64,000 nt of DNA from Pseudomonas sp. RSB 5.4 (GTDB lineage: Bacteria; Pseudomonadota; Gammaproteobacteria; Pseudomonadales; Pseudomonadaceae). Of the stretch, positions 1 through 7,321 are shown piece by piece. Within the stretch, counting starts at the first letter, position 1, and every line of letters begins with the position of its first letter. Position numbers and translations under genes: made by a program. The notes under the pieces were generated by a model, which worked only from the letters and a program-made list of their open reading frames with translations, was not told where the DNA came from and did not search any database. Location: NCBI RefSeq assembly GCF_037126175.1, contig NZ_CP146986.1, forward strand, positions 372,001-436,000, read 5' to 3'.

Positions 1-503
1 CCGCGGCGTTTTTCGGCACGCAGGTCAGTCGCACGTACTGGCCGCTGAAGATTCCACCGGTGGAGTGGAGCGGGCGCTTCATTCTCAAGCGTTTCGCGCA
101 ATTGTCCGGCTCACGCCTCAAGCGCGGCCCGGAGGACGAGCCGATCGGTCTGGCGCTGGAAAGCATGCGCTGGTACGGCTTGTTTGGGCGTTTTGGCGAC
201 AAGGACAAGGATTGGTGGGCCGGCCTGGCCGAGGTGCAGGTGCCGGTGCTGGCCGTGACGGCGGCGGGCGATCATCAGGATCCGGCGTGGGCCTGTCGCA
301 AGCTGTTCGAGCAGATCGGCTCCGAGCACAAGAAATTCGTCAATCTGGGGCGTGAGCAGGGCTTCAGTGACAATTTCGGTCACGTCGAGATGCTGGTGAG
401 CAAGGCTGCACAGGCCGAAGTCTGGCCGCTGGTGGCGCGCTGGCTGCAGGACCAGCAGACACCATTGCTCGGCGACAAGCCGGATCTGGCGGCCGCGGGT
501 TGA
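1..503 (+). CDS. alpha/beta fold hydrolase, C-terminal part (5' truncated by window)
   Basis: The reading frame is already open at the window edge (first full codon at base 3) and ends in TGA at 501-503, so only the last ~167 residues are seen. The fragment has a small basic-aromatic cap-like stretch, then a strand-turn pattern (VPVLAVTAAGD) carrying a likely catalytic Asp, and near the end FGHVEML with a likely catalytic His. This is the usual layout of the C-terminal half of an alpha/beta hydrolase. The nucleophile elbow lies upstream of the window, so substrate class cannot be judged. It is followed by rraA on the same strand after a ~225 bp gap in which I see no further feature. Confidence 0.75.
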   Translation, partial: AAFFGTQVSRTYWPLKIPPVEWSGRFILKRFAQLSGSRLKRGPEDEPIGLALESMRWYGLFGRFGDKDKDWWAGLAEVQVPVLAVTAAGDHQDPAWACRKLFEQIGSEHKKFVNLGREQGFSDNFGHVEMLVSKAAQAEVWPLVARWLQDQQTPLLGDKPDLAAAG

Positions 504-728
504 GGCCAAGGCTCTGAAAAGGGCATTTCGCTCAGGTCGGCTTGCGGCTAAGATATGACGCATTGTGCGGTTCTGGTCATAAAGGGTGGCTGTTTAGCTA
601 TTACGTTTCAGCGTATGTTCAGGTTCATTCAGCGAACATTGCATGAATCAGGGTAAACAGCGACTGCCGGAGCTCGTCTCAAAAGAATGCGGCATCCTAG
701 ATCGTCTTCCTTTAACAGGAGTTTCTCG

Positions 729-1220
729 ATGAACCATTACCTCACGCCTGACCTGTGCGACGCCTATCCGGAGCTGGTGCAGGTGCTGGAACCGATGTTC
801 AGCAATTTCGGCGGCCGTGATTCTTTCGGCGGCGAAATCGTGACCATCAAATGTTTCGAAGATAACTCGCTGGTCAAAGAGCAAGCCGAACTCAAGGGTG
901 ACGGCAAGGTGCTGGTGGTCGATGGCGGCGGTTCGCTGCGTCGCGCGCTGTTGGGCGACATGATCGCCGAGAAAGCCGCGAAAAACGGTTGGGAAGGGCT
1001 GGTGATCTACGGTTGCATTCGTGACGTCGACGTCATCGCCCAGACCGATCTCGGTGTCCAGGCGCTGGCCAGCCATCCAATGAAGACCGAAAAACGCGGT
1101 ATCGGCGACCTTAACGTACCGGTGACTTTCGCCGGCGTGACGTTCCACCCGGGCCACTACATTTATGCGGACAACAACGGCGTGATCATCTCGCCGAGCC
1201 CGCTGAAGATGCCTGAATAA
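729..1220 (+). CDS. rraA: RraA family protein (regulator of RNase E activity)
   Basis: The 163-residue protein matches the RraA/menG-like fold in length and motifs. Residues 66-77 read [12 protein letters not shown] and residues 95-100 GCIRDV, the conserved ligand pocket of the family. In E. coli RraA binds the RNase E degradosome scaffold and inhibits it; many family members instead act as 4-hydroxy-4-methyl-2-oxoglutarate aldolases, and the sequence alone does not exclude that. An in-frame ORF opens upstream at 687, but ATG 729 is preceded by AACAGGAG at a normal distance and gives the typical family N-terminus ([11 protein letters not shown]). cmaX follows 19-25 bp downstream. Confidence 0.93.
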   Translation: MNHYLTPDLCDAYPELVQVLEPMFSNFGGRDSFGGEIVTIKCFEDNSLVKEQAELKGDGKVLVVDGGGSLRRALLGDMIAEKAAKNGWEGLVIYGCIRDVDVIAQTDLGVQALASHPMKTEKRGIGDLNVPVTFAGVTFHPGHYIYADNNGVIISPSPLKMPE

Positions 1221-1245
1221 ACAGCGGCAGAACAAAGGGATGCGG

Positions 1246-2241
1246 ATGTTCGAGGAAGAAAACGCGCAGTGGGGGCTGGTGCATGCCCTGGTGCTGGACG
1301 GTAAAGGCGGTGCGCGTTCGATAGCCAGGACCGAGCTCGACGATCTGCAGCTACAGGCCCATGAGAGTCTGTGGCTGCATTGGGATCGCAGTCATCCGCA
1401 AACCCAGACCTGGCTGCGCAAATCCAGCGGCCTGAATGAATTCGCCTGCGACCTGCTGCTGGAAGAGAACACTCGGCCGCGCCTGTTGCCATTGCCCGAT
1501 GCCGAACTGCTGCTGTTTCTGCGCGGGGTCAACCTGAATCCAGGTGCCGAGCCGGAAGACATGGTTTCGGTGCGGATTTTCGCCTCGGCGCAACGGGTCA
1601 TCTCCCTGCGTCTGCGCCCGCTGCGCGCCACCGATGAGTTGTTGGCGCTGTTGAGCGAGGGCAAAGGTCCGAAAACGTCCTCCGAACTGATCCTGTATCT
1701 GGCGCAATTTCTCACCCACAAGGTGCAGGATCTGGTCACGTGCCTGTCGGAATTGGTCGATGAAGAGGAAGAGCGGCTGGATGCCGACGAACGGTATACC
1801 CCTGAGCATGGCTCGATTTTGCACATCCGCCGCCGGGCTGCCGGACTGAAGCGTTTCCTCGCGCCGCAGCGGGATATTTTCGGACAGCTGACGCGGATAA
1901 AACTGCCGTGGTTTGTCGACGATGACGCCGACTACTGGAACGAATTGAACAACAGCCTGACCCGCTATCTCGAGGAGCTCGAATTGACCCGAGAGCGCAT
2001 GGGGCTTGTGCTGGAGGCTGAAGACCGGCGTTTGAACGTGCGCATGAATCGCACGATGTATCGCTTCGGTATCATCACCTGCATTTTTTTGCCGATGAGT
2101 TTTCTCACCGGTCTGTTGGGCATAAACGTGGGCGGAATTCCGTTCTCGAGCAGCCCTTACGGCTTCCTGATCGCCTGTCTGACGGTGTTGGCGATGGCCT
2201 TTGGTCAATGGTGGTTATTCCGCCGTTTGCGCTGGGTATGA
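1246..2241 (+). CDS. cmaX: CmaX, CorA/ZntB-family divalent cation transporter-like protein
   Basis: About 331 residues, with a long soluble N-terminal domain and two C-terminal membrane helices starting near residue 275. The loop between them carries GINVGGIP, the ZntB-like variant of the CorA GMN selectivity motif. The order cmaX-crfX-cmpX-sigX-oprF reproduces the P. aeruginosa locus, which supports the name. Two in-frame ATGs (1240 and 1246) are possible; AAAGGG ending at 1239 is better spaced for 1246. Transported ion is inferred to be Mg, Co or Zn and is not shown by the sequence. Confidence 0.85.
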   Translation: MFEEENAQWGLVHALVLDGKGGARSIARTELDDLQLQAHESLWLHWDRSHPQTQTWLRKSSGLNEFACDLLLEENTRPRLLPLPDAELLLFLRGVNLNPGAEPEDMVSVRIFASAQRVISLRLRPLRATDELLALLSEGKGPKTSSELILYLAQFLTHKVQDLVTCLSELVDEEEERLDADERYTPEHGSILHIRRRAAGLKRFLAPQRDIFGQLTRIKLPWFVDDDADYWNELNNSLTRYLEELELTRERMGLVLEAEDRRLNVRMNRTMYRFGIITCIFLPMSFLTGLLGINVGGIPFSSSPYGFLIACLTVLAMAFGQWWLFRRLRWV

Positions 2242-2252
2242 ATATGCAATAT

Positions 2253-2278
2253 GTGACCCGACCAAATTTGCCCGCGTC
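2253..2278 (+). promoter_or_regulatory. candidate ECF-sigma (SigX-type) promoter upstream of crfX
   Basis: GTGAC at 2253-2257 and CGTC at 2275-2278 are separated by 17 bp and lie ~27 bp before the crfX start. This resembles the GTAAC / CGTC-like architecture of ECF sigma promoters, and the crfX-cmpX transcript is known to depend on SigX in P. aeruginosa. The match is short, so the call rests mainly on context. Confidence 0.35.
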
Positions 2279-2304
2279 TTTCACAGACATCACGAGAGGT
2301 GCGT

Positions 2305-2553
2305 ATGCACGATCCGTTTGAACAGTCTTTGCGCGACATGCTCAACGCCTCGCCGTCCAGCCGTGACGACGATGCGTGCCTGGGTCGCGTGCTCAAAACC
2401 GCCAACCGCCAGGTTGGCGCCGGTGATCTGTTCAGCCTGCTGGGCCGCTGGCTGCCCGCGCTGATGATCGCCCTGAATAATGGATCGGCCCACGTTTCGC
2501 CGGTTTCCCGTCTTCGTAAAACTACCGCTCGCACTGCTGATAAGGCTGATTGA
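2305..2553 (+). CDS. crfX: CrfX, small conserved protein of the sigX cluster
   Basis: An 82-residue hydrophilic protein with a basic C-terminus and no recognisable domain. It is assigned by its position between cmaX and cmpX, as in P. aeruginosa. A GTG in frame at 2299 is possible, but GAGAGG at 2294-2299 is positioned for ATG 2305. The stop codon is followed by the cmpX ATG only 2 bp later, so the two are almost certainly co-transcribed and perhaps translationally coupled. Molecular function is unknown. Confidence 0.8.
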   Translation: MHDPFEQSLRDMLNASPSSRDDDACLGRVLKTANRQVGAGDLFSLLGRWLPALMIALNNGSAHVSPVSRLRKTTARTADKAD

Positions 2554-2555
2554 AT

Positions 2556-3380
2556 ATGGAACTTGATCTCTGGACTCAGAGCCTCGTCACTGCAATGACT
2601 GCGTTGTGGACCAAAGTCGCTAATTTCATTCCGAACCTGTTCGGCGCACTGGTGGTGCTGCTGTTGGGTTTCGTGGTGGCCAAGCTGCTCGATACCTTGC
2701 TCTCCAAATTGCTCGCCAAATTGGGCCTTGATCGCCTGATGGGCGGCACCGGACTGACCAAGTTGATGTCGCGTGCCGGGCTTCAGGTGCCGATCTCGAC
2801 CTTGATCGGCAAGATCGTCTACTGGTTCGTTTTGCTGATTTTTCTGGTTTCCGCGGCAGAGTCCCTTGGACTTGAGCGAGTTTCAGCTACGCTGGACATG
2901 CTGGCGTTGTATTTGCCGAAAGTTTTCGGCGCCGCGCTGGTGTTGCTGGTGGGCGTATTGCTTGCGCAACTGGCCAATGGGCTGGTGCGCGGTGCGGCAG
3001 AAGGCGTAGGGCTGGACTACGCTTCAGGTTTGGGCCGAATTGCCCAGGGGCTGGTGATCATCATCAGCATCTCGGTCGCGATCAGTCAGCTTGAAGTCAA
3101 GACCGACCTGCTGAACCATGTGATTGTCATTGTATTGATTACCGTTGGTCTGGCGGTTGCGCTGGCGATGGGATTGGGAAGCCGGGAAATTGCCGGTCAG
3201 ATTCTTGCGGGAATCTATGTGCGTGAGTTGTATCAGGTTGGGCAACAAGTGCGTGTTGGCGAGGTCGAAGGTCAGATCGAAGAGATCGGCACGGTTAAAA
3301 CCACATTGCTGACCGATGACGGTGAGCTAGTCTCACTCTCCAATCGGATCTTGCTGGAACAGCATGTGAGTAGCCGCTAA
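2556..3380 (+). CDS. cmpX: CmpX, MscS-like small mechanosensitive channel-type membrane protein
   Basis: About 274 residues. Membrane helices lie near residues 20-45, 85-105, 130-150 and 175-210, followed by a short cytoplasmic beta domain (YQVGQQVRVGEVEGQIEEIG) typical of MscS-related proteins. An in-frame TTG at 2550 overlaps the crfX stop; ATG 2556 is chosen. In P. aeruginosa CmpX influences membrane stiffness and SigX activity, so this protein likely senses envelope state upstream of sigX. That role is transferred from the homologue. Confidence 0.85.
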   Translation: MELDLWTQSLVTAMTALWTKVANFIPNLFGALVVLLLGFVVAKLLDTLLSKLLAKLGLDRLMGGTGLTKLMSRAGLQVPISTLIGKIVYWFVLLIFLVSAAESLGLERVSATLDMLALYLPKVFGAALVLLVGVLLAQLANGLVRGAAEGVGLDYASGLGRIAQGLVIIISISVAISQLEVKTDLLNHVIVIVLITVGLAVALAMGLGSREIAGQILAGIYVRELYQVGQQVRVGEVEGQIEEIGTVKTTLLTDDGELVSLSNRILLEQHVSSR

Positions 3381-3467
3381 CCCGGCAAACCCTGCTAATG
3401 TATGCCGCCGCAAAATGCCCTGAGAGGGTAGCGGCGGACATTGACCTGACTGTCGGCACGACTTGTT

Positions 3468-4058
3468 TTGAATAAAGCCCAATCGCTATCCACGCGCTAT
3501 GACCCCCGTGAGCTCTCTGATGAGGAGTTGGTCGCGCGCTCGCATACCGAGCTGTTTCACGTAACGCGCGCCTATGAAGAGCTGATGCGGCGTTACCAGC
3601 GAACATTATTTAACGTTTGTGCGAGATATCTTGGGAACGATCGCGACGCAGACGATGTCTGTCAGGAAGTGATGCTGAAGGTGCTGTACGGCCTGAAGAA
3701 TTTCGAGGGGAAATCGAAGTTCAAAACCTGGCTGTACAGCATCACTTACAACGAATGCATCACGCAGTATCGGAAAGAACGGCGAAAGCGTCGCTTGATG
3801 GACGCCTTGAGTCTGGACCCCCTGGAAGAAGCGTCGGAAGAAAAGGCGCCGAAACCCGAGGAGAAGGGCGGACTCGATCGCTGGCTGGTGTATGTGAACC
3901 CGATTGACCGTGAAATTCTGGTGCTGCGATTTGTCGCAGAGCTTGAATTTCAGGAAATCGCAGACATCATGCACATGGGTTTGAGTGCGACAAAAATGCG
4001 GTACAAACGTGCTCTAGACAAATTACGTGAGAAATTTGCAGGCATTGCTGAAACTTAG
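3468..4058 (+). CDS. sigX: ECF sigma factor SigX
   Basis: A 196-residue ECF sigma factor with region 2 near residues 40-105 (DRDADDVCQEVMLKV, FKTWLYSITYNE) and region 4 near 140-190 (DREILVLRFVAELEFQEIAD). It is nearly identical to my recollection of P. aeruginosa SigX along its whole length. The start is an unusual TTG at 3468: no ATG or GTG near it gives the conserved N-terminus NKAQSLSTRYDPREL, and no strong Shine-Dalgarno is visible. SigX controls oprF and fatty-acid/envelope genes. There is no adjacent anti-sigma gene, as expected for this locus. Confidence 0.95.
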   Translation: MNKAQSLSTRYDPRELSDEELVARSHTELFHVTRAYEELMRRYQRTLFNVCARYLGNDRDADDVCQEVMLKVLYGLKNFEGKSKFKTWLYSITYNECITQYRKERRKRRLMDALSLDPLEEASEEKAPKPEEKGGLDRWLVYVNPIDREILVLRFVAELEFQEIADIMHMGLSATKMRYKRALDKLREKFAGIAET

Positions 4059-4165
4059 TTCAGCGCAAATATCTCTTACGTGTAGGCAAGTTCTGATAGA
4101 CTTGCCGCCGAGTTGTCCCCCGGTTTGCGGGACTGCTTCACAATCACCAGATGGGGATTTAACGG

Positions 4166-5143
4166 ATGAAACTGAAAAACACCTTGGGCTTGGCCATTGG
4201 TTCTTTGATTGCCGCTACTTCGTTCGGCGCATTGGCACAAGGCCAAGGCGCAGTTGAAGGCGAACTGTTCTACAAGAAGCAGTACAACGACAGTGTTGAT
4301 CACGTCGAAGACGGCTTCAACCCAGGCGCCTCTATCGGTTACTTCTTGACCGACGACGTGTCGTTGAACCTGACCTACGACAAGAACAACCACACCCGTT
4401 CGAACGACGGTACCGGCAGCCAGAAACTGCACGGTGACAACTTCGGTCTGAACGCTCAGTACCACTTCAACAACGCTGGCGACGCTCTGCGTCCTTACGT
4501 TTCCGGTGGTGTTAAGCACGGCAGCCTGACCAACGTTGCAGACGACGGTCACACTGGTCGTGACCAGTCGACCTACCTGACTGCTGGCGCTGGCGTTAAG
4601 TACTACTTCGCTGAAAACTTCTACGCCCGTGCTGGTGTAGACGCTGACTACAAACTGGACAACGGTCGCTGGAACTACGCTCCAGTTGTTGGCCTGGGTG
4701 TGAACTTCGGTGGTGGCGGCAAGCCAGCTCCGGCTCCAGTTCCAGCTCCAGAGCCAGTTGCAGAAGCTCCAGTTGAAGCTCCAGTTGCTGAAGTTGTTCG
4801 TGTTGAGCTGGACGTCAAGTTCGACTTCGACAAGTCGGTCGTCAAGCCTAACAGCTACGCTGACATCAAGAACCTGGCTGACTTCATGAAGCAGTACCCA
4901 GCGACTCACACCACTGTTGAAGGTCACACTGACTCCGTCGGTCCTGACGCTTACAACCAGAAACTGTCTCAGCGTCGTGCAGACGCTGTTAAGAAAGTTC
5001 TGACTCAGCAGTACGGTGTTGAATCGTCCCGCGTTAACTCGGTTGGCTACGGCAAAACCCGCCCAGTTGCTGACAACAGCACTGAAGCTGGCCGCGCTGT
5101 AAACCGTCGCGTAGAAGCGCAGGTTGAAGCTCAAGCTAAGTAA
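4166..5143 (+). CDS. oprF: major outer-membrane porin OprF
   Basis: A 325-residue outer-membrane protein with a signal peptide at residues 1-24 (ends FGALAQ), an eight-stranded N-terminal barrel to about residue 185, a Pro/Ala-rich hinge (PAPAPVPAPEPVAEAP), and a C-terminal OmpA peptidoglycan-binding domain containing FDFDKSVVKP and HTDSVG. The protein contains no cysteine, whereas P. aeruginosa OprF has four, so the disulfide region is absent here. Codon use is strongly biased, as in highly expressed genes. ATG 4166 is preceded by GGGGA at 4152-4156. A strong terminator follows at 5161. Confidence 0.97.
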   Translation: MKLKNTLGLAIGSLIAATSFGALAQGQGAVEGELFYKKQYNDSVDHVEDGFNPGASIGYFLTDDVSLNLTYDKNNHTRSNDGTGSQKLHGDNFGLNAQYHFNNAGDALRPYVSGGVKHGSLTNVADDGHTGRDQSTYLTAGAGVKYYFAENFYARAGVDADYKLDNGRWNYAPVVGLGVNFGGGGKPAPAPVPAPEPVAEAPVEAPVAEVVRVELDVKFDFDKSVVKPNSYADIKNLADFMKQYPATHTTVEGHTDSVGPDAYNQKLSQRRADAVKKVLTQQYGVESSRVNSVGYGKTRPVADNSTEAGRAVNRRVEAQVEAQAK

Positions 5144-5160
5144 TTAGCTCGCCGCTTTGA

Positions 5161-5188
5161 GAAAAGCCCGGCCTAGGCCGGGCTTTTC
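5161..5188 (+). terminator. Rho-independent terminator of oprF
   Basis: A perfect 28-bp palindrome (14 bp per arm, CTAG at its centre) ends in TTTTC and TTTG and lies 18 bp after the oprF stop. It insulates the very strong oprF transcript from pyrD. Confidence 0.92.
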
Positions 5189-5267
5189 TTTGTCTGCGAT
5201 TTGGTGTTGAAGCCATAAGCCCGGCTATAATCGCCACCTCTTTTCGCCGCCCGAGTCATCGCCGCCC

Positions 5268-6287
5268 ATGTACACCCTGGCCCGTCAGCTGTTGTTCAAA
5301 CTTTCTCCGGAAACCTCCCACGATCTGTCGCTTGATCTGATCGGCGCGGGTGGGCGTTTGGGCCTCAACGGCTTGCTGTGCAAGAAGCCGGCGAATGTGC
5401 CGGTGACGGTCATGGGCCTGGACTTCCCGAACCCGGTGGGGCTGGCGGCCGGTCTGGACAAGAACGGCGCGGCCATCGACGGCTTCTCGCAGCTGGGTTT
5501 CGGTTTCGTCGAAATCGGCACCGTGACCCCGCGTCCGCAGCCGGGCAATCCGAAACCACGGATCTTCCGCCTGCCGGAAGCCGAGGCGATCATCAACCGC
5601 ATGGGCTTCAACAACCAGGGTGTGGATAACCTGCTGGCGCGGGTCGCCGCGGCCAAATACACGGGCGTGCTGGGGATCAACATCGGCAAGAACTTCGATA
5701 CCCCGGTCGAGCGTGCAGTGGATGACTACCTGATCTGCCTGGACAAGGTGTATGCCCACGCCAGCTATGTCACGGTCAACGTCAGCTCGCCGAACACCCC
5801 GGGCCTGCGCAGCCTGCAGTTCGGTGATTCGCTCAAGCAGTTGCTGGCGGATCTGGCCACGCGCCGCGCCGAACTGGCCCTGCGCCACGGCAAGCACGTA
5901 CCGCTGGCGATCAAGATTGCCCCGGACATGACCGACGAAGAAACCGCGCAGGTTGCCCAGGCACTGATCGAAACCGGGATGGACGCGGTGATCGCCACCA
6001 ACACCACCCTGAGCCGCGTTGGCGTCGAAGGCATGGAGCATGGTGACGAGGCGGGCGGTCTGTCCGGCGCTCCGGTGCGCGACAAGAGCACGCATACCGT
6101 GAAGGTGTTGGCGGCTGAGCTGGGTGGTCGTTTGCCGATCATCGCGGCGGGCGGGATCACTGAAGGCAAGCATGCGGCGGAGAAGATCACCGCGGGTGCG
6201 AGTCTGGTGCAGATTTACTCGGGCTTCATCTATAAGGGCCCGGCGCTGATTCGCGAATCGGTCGACGCCATCGCCGCCCTGCGCTGA
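5268..6287 (+). CDS. pyrD: dihydroorotate dehydrogenase (quinone), class 2
   Basis: A 339-residue enzyme that oxidises dihydroorotate to orotate with quinone in the inner membrane, the fourth step of de novo pyrimidine synthesis. The N-terminal helix (residues 1-40) is the membrane/quinone-binding extension of class 2 enzymes. FMN-site motifs include [10 protein letters not shown] (58-67), NRMGFNNQG (110-118), and [10 protein letters not shown] (171-180) with the catalytic Ser. The C-terminal AAGGI and SLVQIYSGF segments bind FMN phosphate. The gene is monocistronic as far as visible. Confidence 0.97.
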   Translation: MYTLARQLLFKLSPETSHDLSLDLIGAGGRLGLNGLLCKKPANVPVTVMGLDFPNPVGLAAGLDKNGAAIDGFSQLGFGFVEIGTVTPRPQPGNPKPRIFRLPEAEAIINRMGFNNQGVDNLLARVAAAKYTGVLGINIGKNFDTPVERAVDDYLICLDKVYAHASYVTVNVSSPNTPGLRSLQFGDSLKQLLADLATRRAELALRHGKHVPLAIKIAPDMTDEETAQVAQALIETGMDAVIATNTTLSRVGVEGMEHGDEAGGLSGAPVRDKSTHTVKVLAAELGGRLPIIAAGGITEGKHAAEKITAGASLVQIYSGFIYKGPALIRESVDAIAALR

Positions 6288-6303
6288 GGATTGCTGAGGG
6301 CTC

Positions 6304-6436
6304 TGTGGCGAGGGGATTTATCCCCGATCGGCTGCGCAGCAGTCGTAAAATTTGCTTCCGCCGTTCGCCTGGCACACTGGGGTGGATGGATTCGGGGCCG
6401 CTTCGCAGCCCATCGGGGATGAATCCCCTCGCCACA
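6304..6436. repeat. family B palindromic repeat pair
   Basis: The left end TGTGGCGAGGGGATTTATCC and the right end form a long inverted repeat closed by GAATCCCCTCGCCACA. Related copies are at 31075-31208 and 45256-45377. It resembles a REP doublet but has a different core from the more common family A. Confidence 0.8.
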
Positions 6437-6463
6437 GGGAGCTGTATCGTCCGGGGCAGGCAT

Positions 6464-6488
6464 AAAAAAGGGCTCCTCGAAGGAGCCC
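6464..6488 (-). terminator. Rho-independent terminator of rmf
   Basis: An 8-bp stem GGGCTCCT/AGGAGCCC with loop CGA, followed on the minus strand by six T residues (plus-strand A tract 6464-6469). It lies 86 bp after the rmf stop. Confidence 0.85.
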
Positions 6489-6573
6489 CTGGGCCGCAGC
6501 CCGCCGTCCGGGAAGGACGTGCATGGTAAGTCGCTATAAATTCAGATTGTCGTATTGCAATAAGTGCCCTGTG

Positions 6574-6789
6574 TTAGCCGACGGCGTGAAGTTCGTTGAG
6601 TCTGTGGATCCCCGCAGTGCCGGTCATACCGTCCCAGTTGTCGCCGCGTCCTTCTCGCCAGCCGTTGATCCAGGCTTGGCGTACCGACGGTAGAGTAAAT
6701 GGGCAAAGCTCGCGGGATTTGCCACCAACGCCATATTGATATCCGCGCAAAAATGCTCTTTCCAACGGATCACGCTTAAGTCTTCTCAT
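6574..6789 (-). CDS. rmf: ribosome modulation factor
   Basis: A 71-residue basic protein with the family signature RDPLERAFLRGYQYG near the N-terminus and RQAWINGWREGRGD in the second half. RMF binds 70S ribosomes in stationary phase and drives their dimerisation into inactive 100S particles. The ATG at 6789 follows GAGGG in a leader rich in stem-loops. A terminator lies downstream at 6464-6488, so the gene is monocistronic. Confidence 0.96.
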   Translation of the reverse strand: MRRLKRDPLERAFLRGYQYGVGGKSRELCPFTLPSVRQAWINGWREGRGDNWDGMTGTAGIHRLNELHAVG

Positions 6790-6921
6790 AGGGTGTTTCC
6801 CTCACTTGTTGACTGTTTTTGTCGCGTTGACCTCAACCGAGGTCTGGCAGAAAAAACTCTGCCGTTGGGCGGCTCGCTGCCGGCGTGGCGAGCCAAGGTG
6901 TTGACGCCGTTGCGACGTCAA
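6790..6921 (-). promoter_or_regulatory. structured 5' leader of rmf (rmf RNA motif candidate)
   Basis: Reading the minus strand toward rmf, four perfect stems occur in a row: TTGACG/CGTCAA (plus 6901-6921), GGCTCGC/GCGAGCC (6871-6894), GGCAGA/TCTGCC (6846-6863) and ACCTC/GAGGT (6830-6843). A conserved rmf-upstream RNA structure of unknown mechanism has been described in Pseudomonas; position and hairpin density fit it. I could not compare with the covariance model. Confidence 0.65.
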
Positions 6922-7055
6922 CCTGTGTCCAGTTCTAACCAATGAGTCACATTGAGGGAATGATCGTTTTGTCATAAGGACGTAACGAAAATAGTGCTAC
7001 AGCCATAAGTAACGAGTGGTTTCATGAACGATTTTTCACCAAACCCCGGTATGAT

Positions 7056-7155
7056 CGGCCCCGCGCTGGATGAGGGGGTTAATCCTTTAGTGAGAATGAC
7101 CCACGTTTACGCTCGGTTACTAAGCGACGAAGGGTCGCTTTAAGACTTTTTGTTT
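7056..7155 (+). ncRNA. possible small RNA or attenuated leader between rmf and rlmKL
   Basis: TATGAT at 7050-7055 could be a -10 element. A 7-bp stem AAGCGAC/GTCGCTT (7122-7140) is followed by TAAGACTTTTTG, a weak intrinsic-terminator arrangement. Together they could delimit a ~95-nt transcript or an attenuated leader for rlmKL. No convincing -35 box is seen, so this is tentative. Confidence 0.25.
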
Positions 7156-7217
7156 CATCAACTATTTTCTCTGTCCCGGCATCTAAGCTCTTTTAACCCG
7201 AGCAGCGGGGATGGAAC

Positions 7218-7294
7218 GGCACACCTTCGTGCCACGCGGGCGCTCTTTTAGAAAAGCGCCTGATTGAAAACCGGATCGGCAATGCGTTGCCGAT
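7218..7294 (+). promoter_or_regulatory. hairpin-rich 5' leader of rlmKL
   Basis: Three stems precede the rlmKL start: GGCAC/GTGCC (7218-7233), GGCGCT/AGCGCC with a T4/A4 extension (7239-7260), and a perfect 8-bp stem ATCGGCAA/TTGCCGAT with a 4-nt loop (7275-7294), the last ending 27 bp before ATG 7322. Such structure suggests post-transcriptional control, but no known riboswitch class is recognised. Confidence 0.4.
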
Positions 7295-7321
7295 TCACTA
7301 GCCAAAGGCTCTGGAAATACC

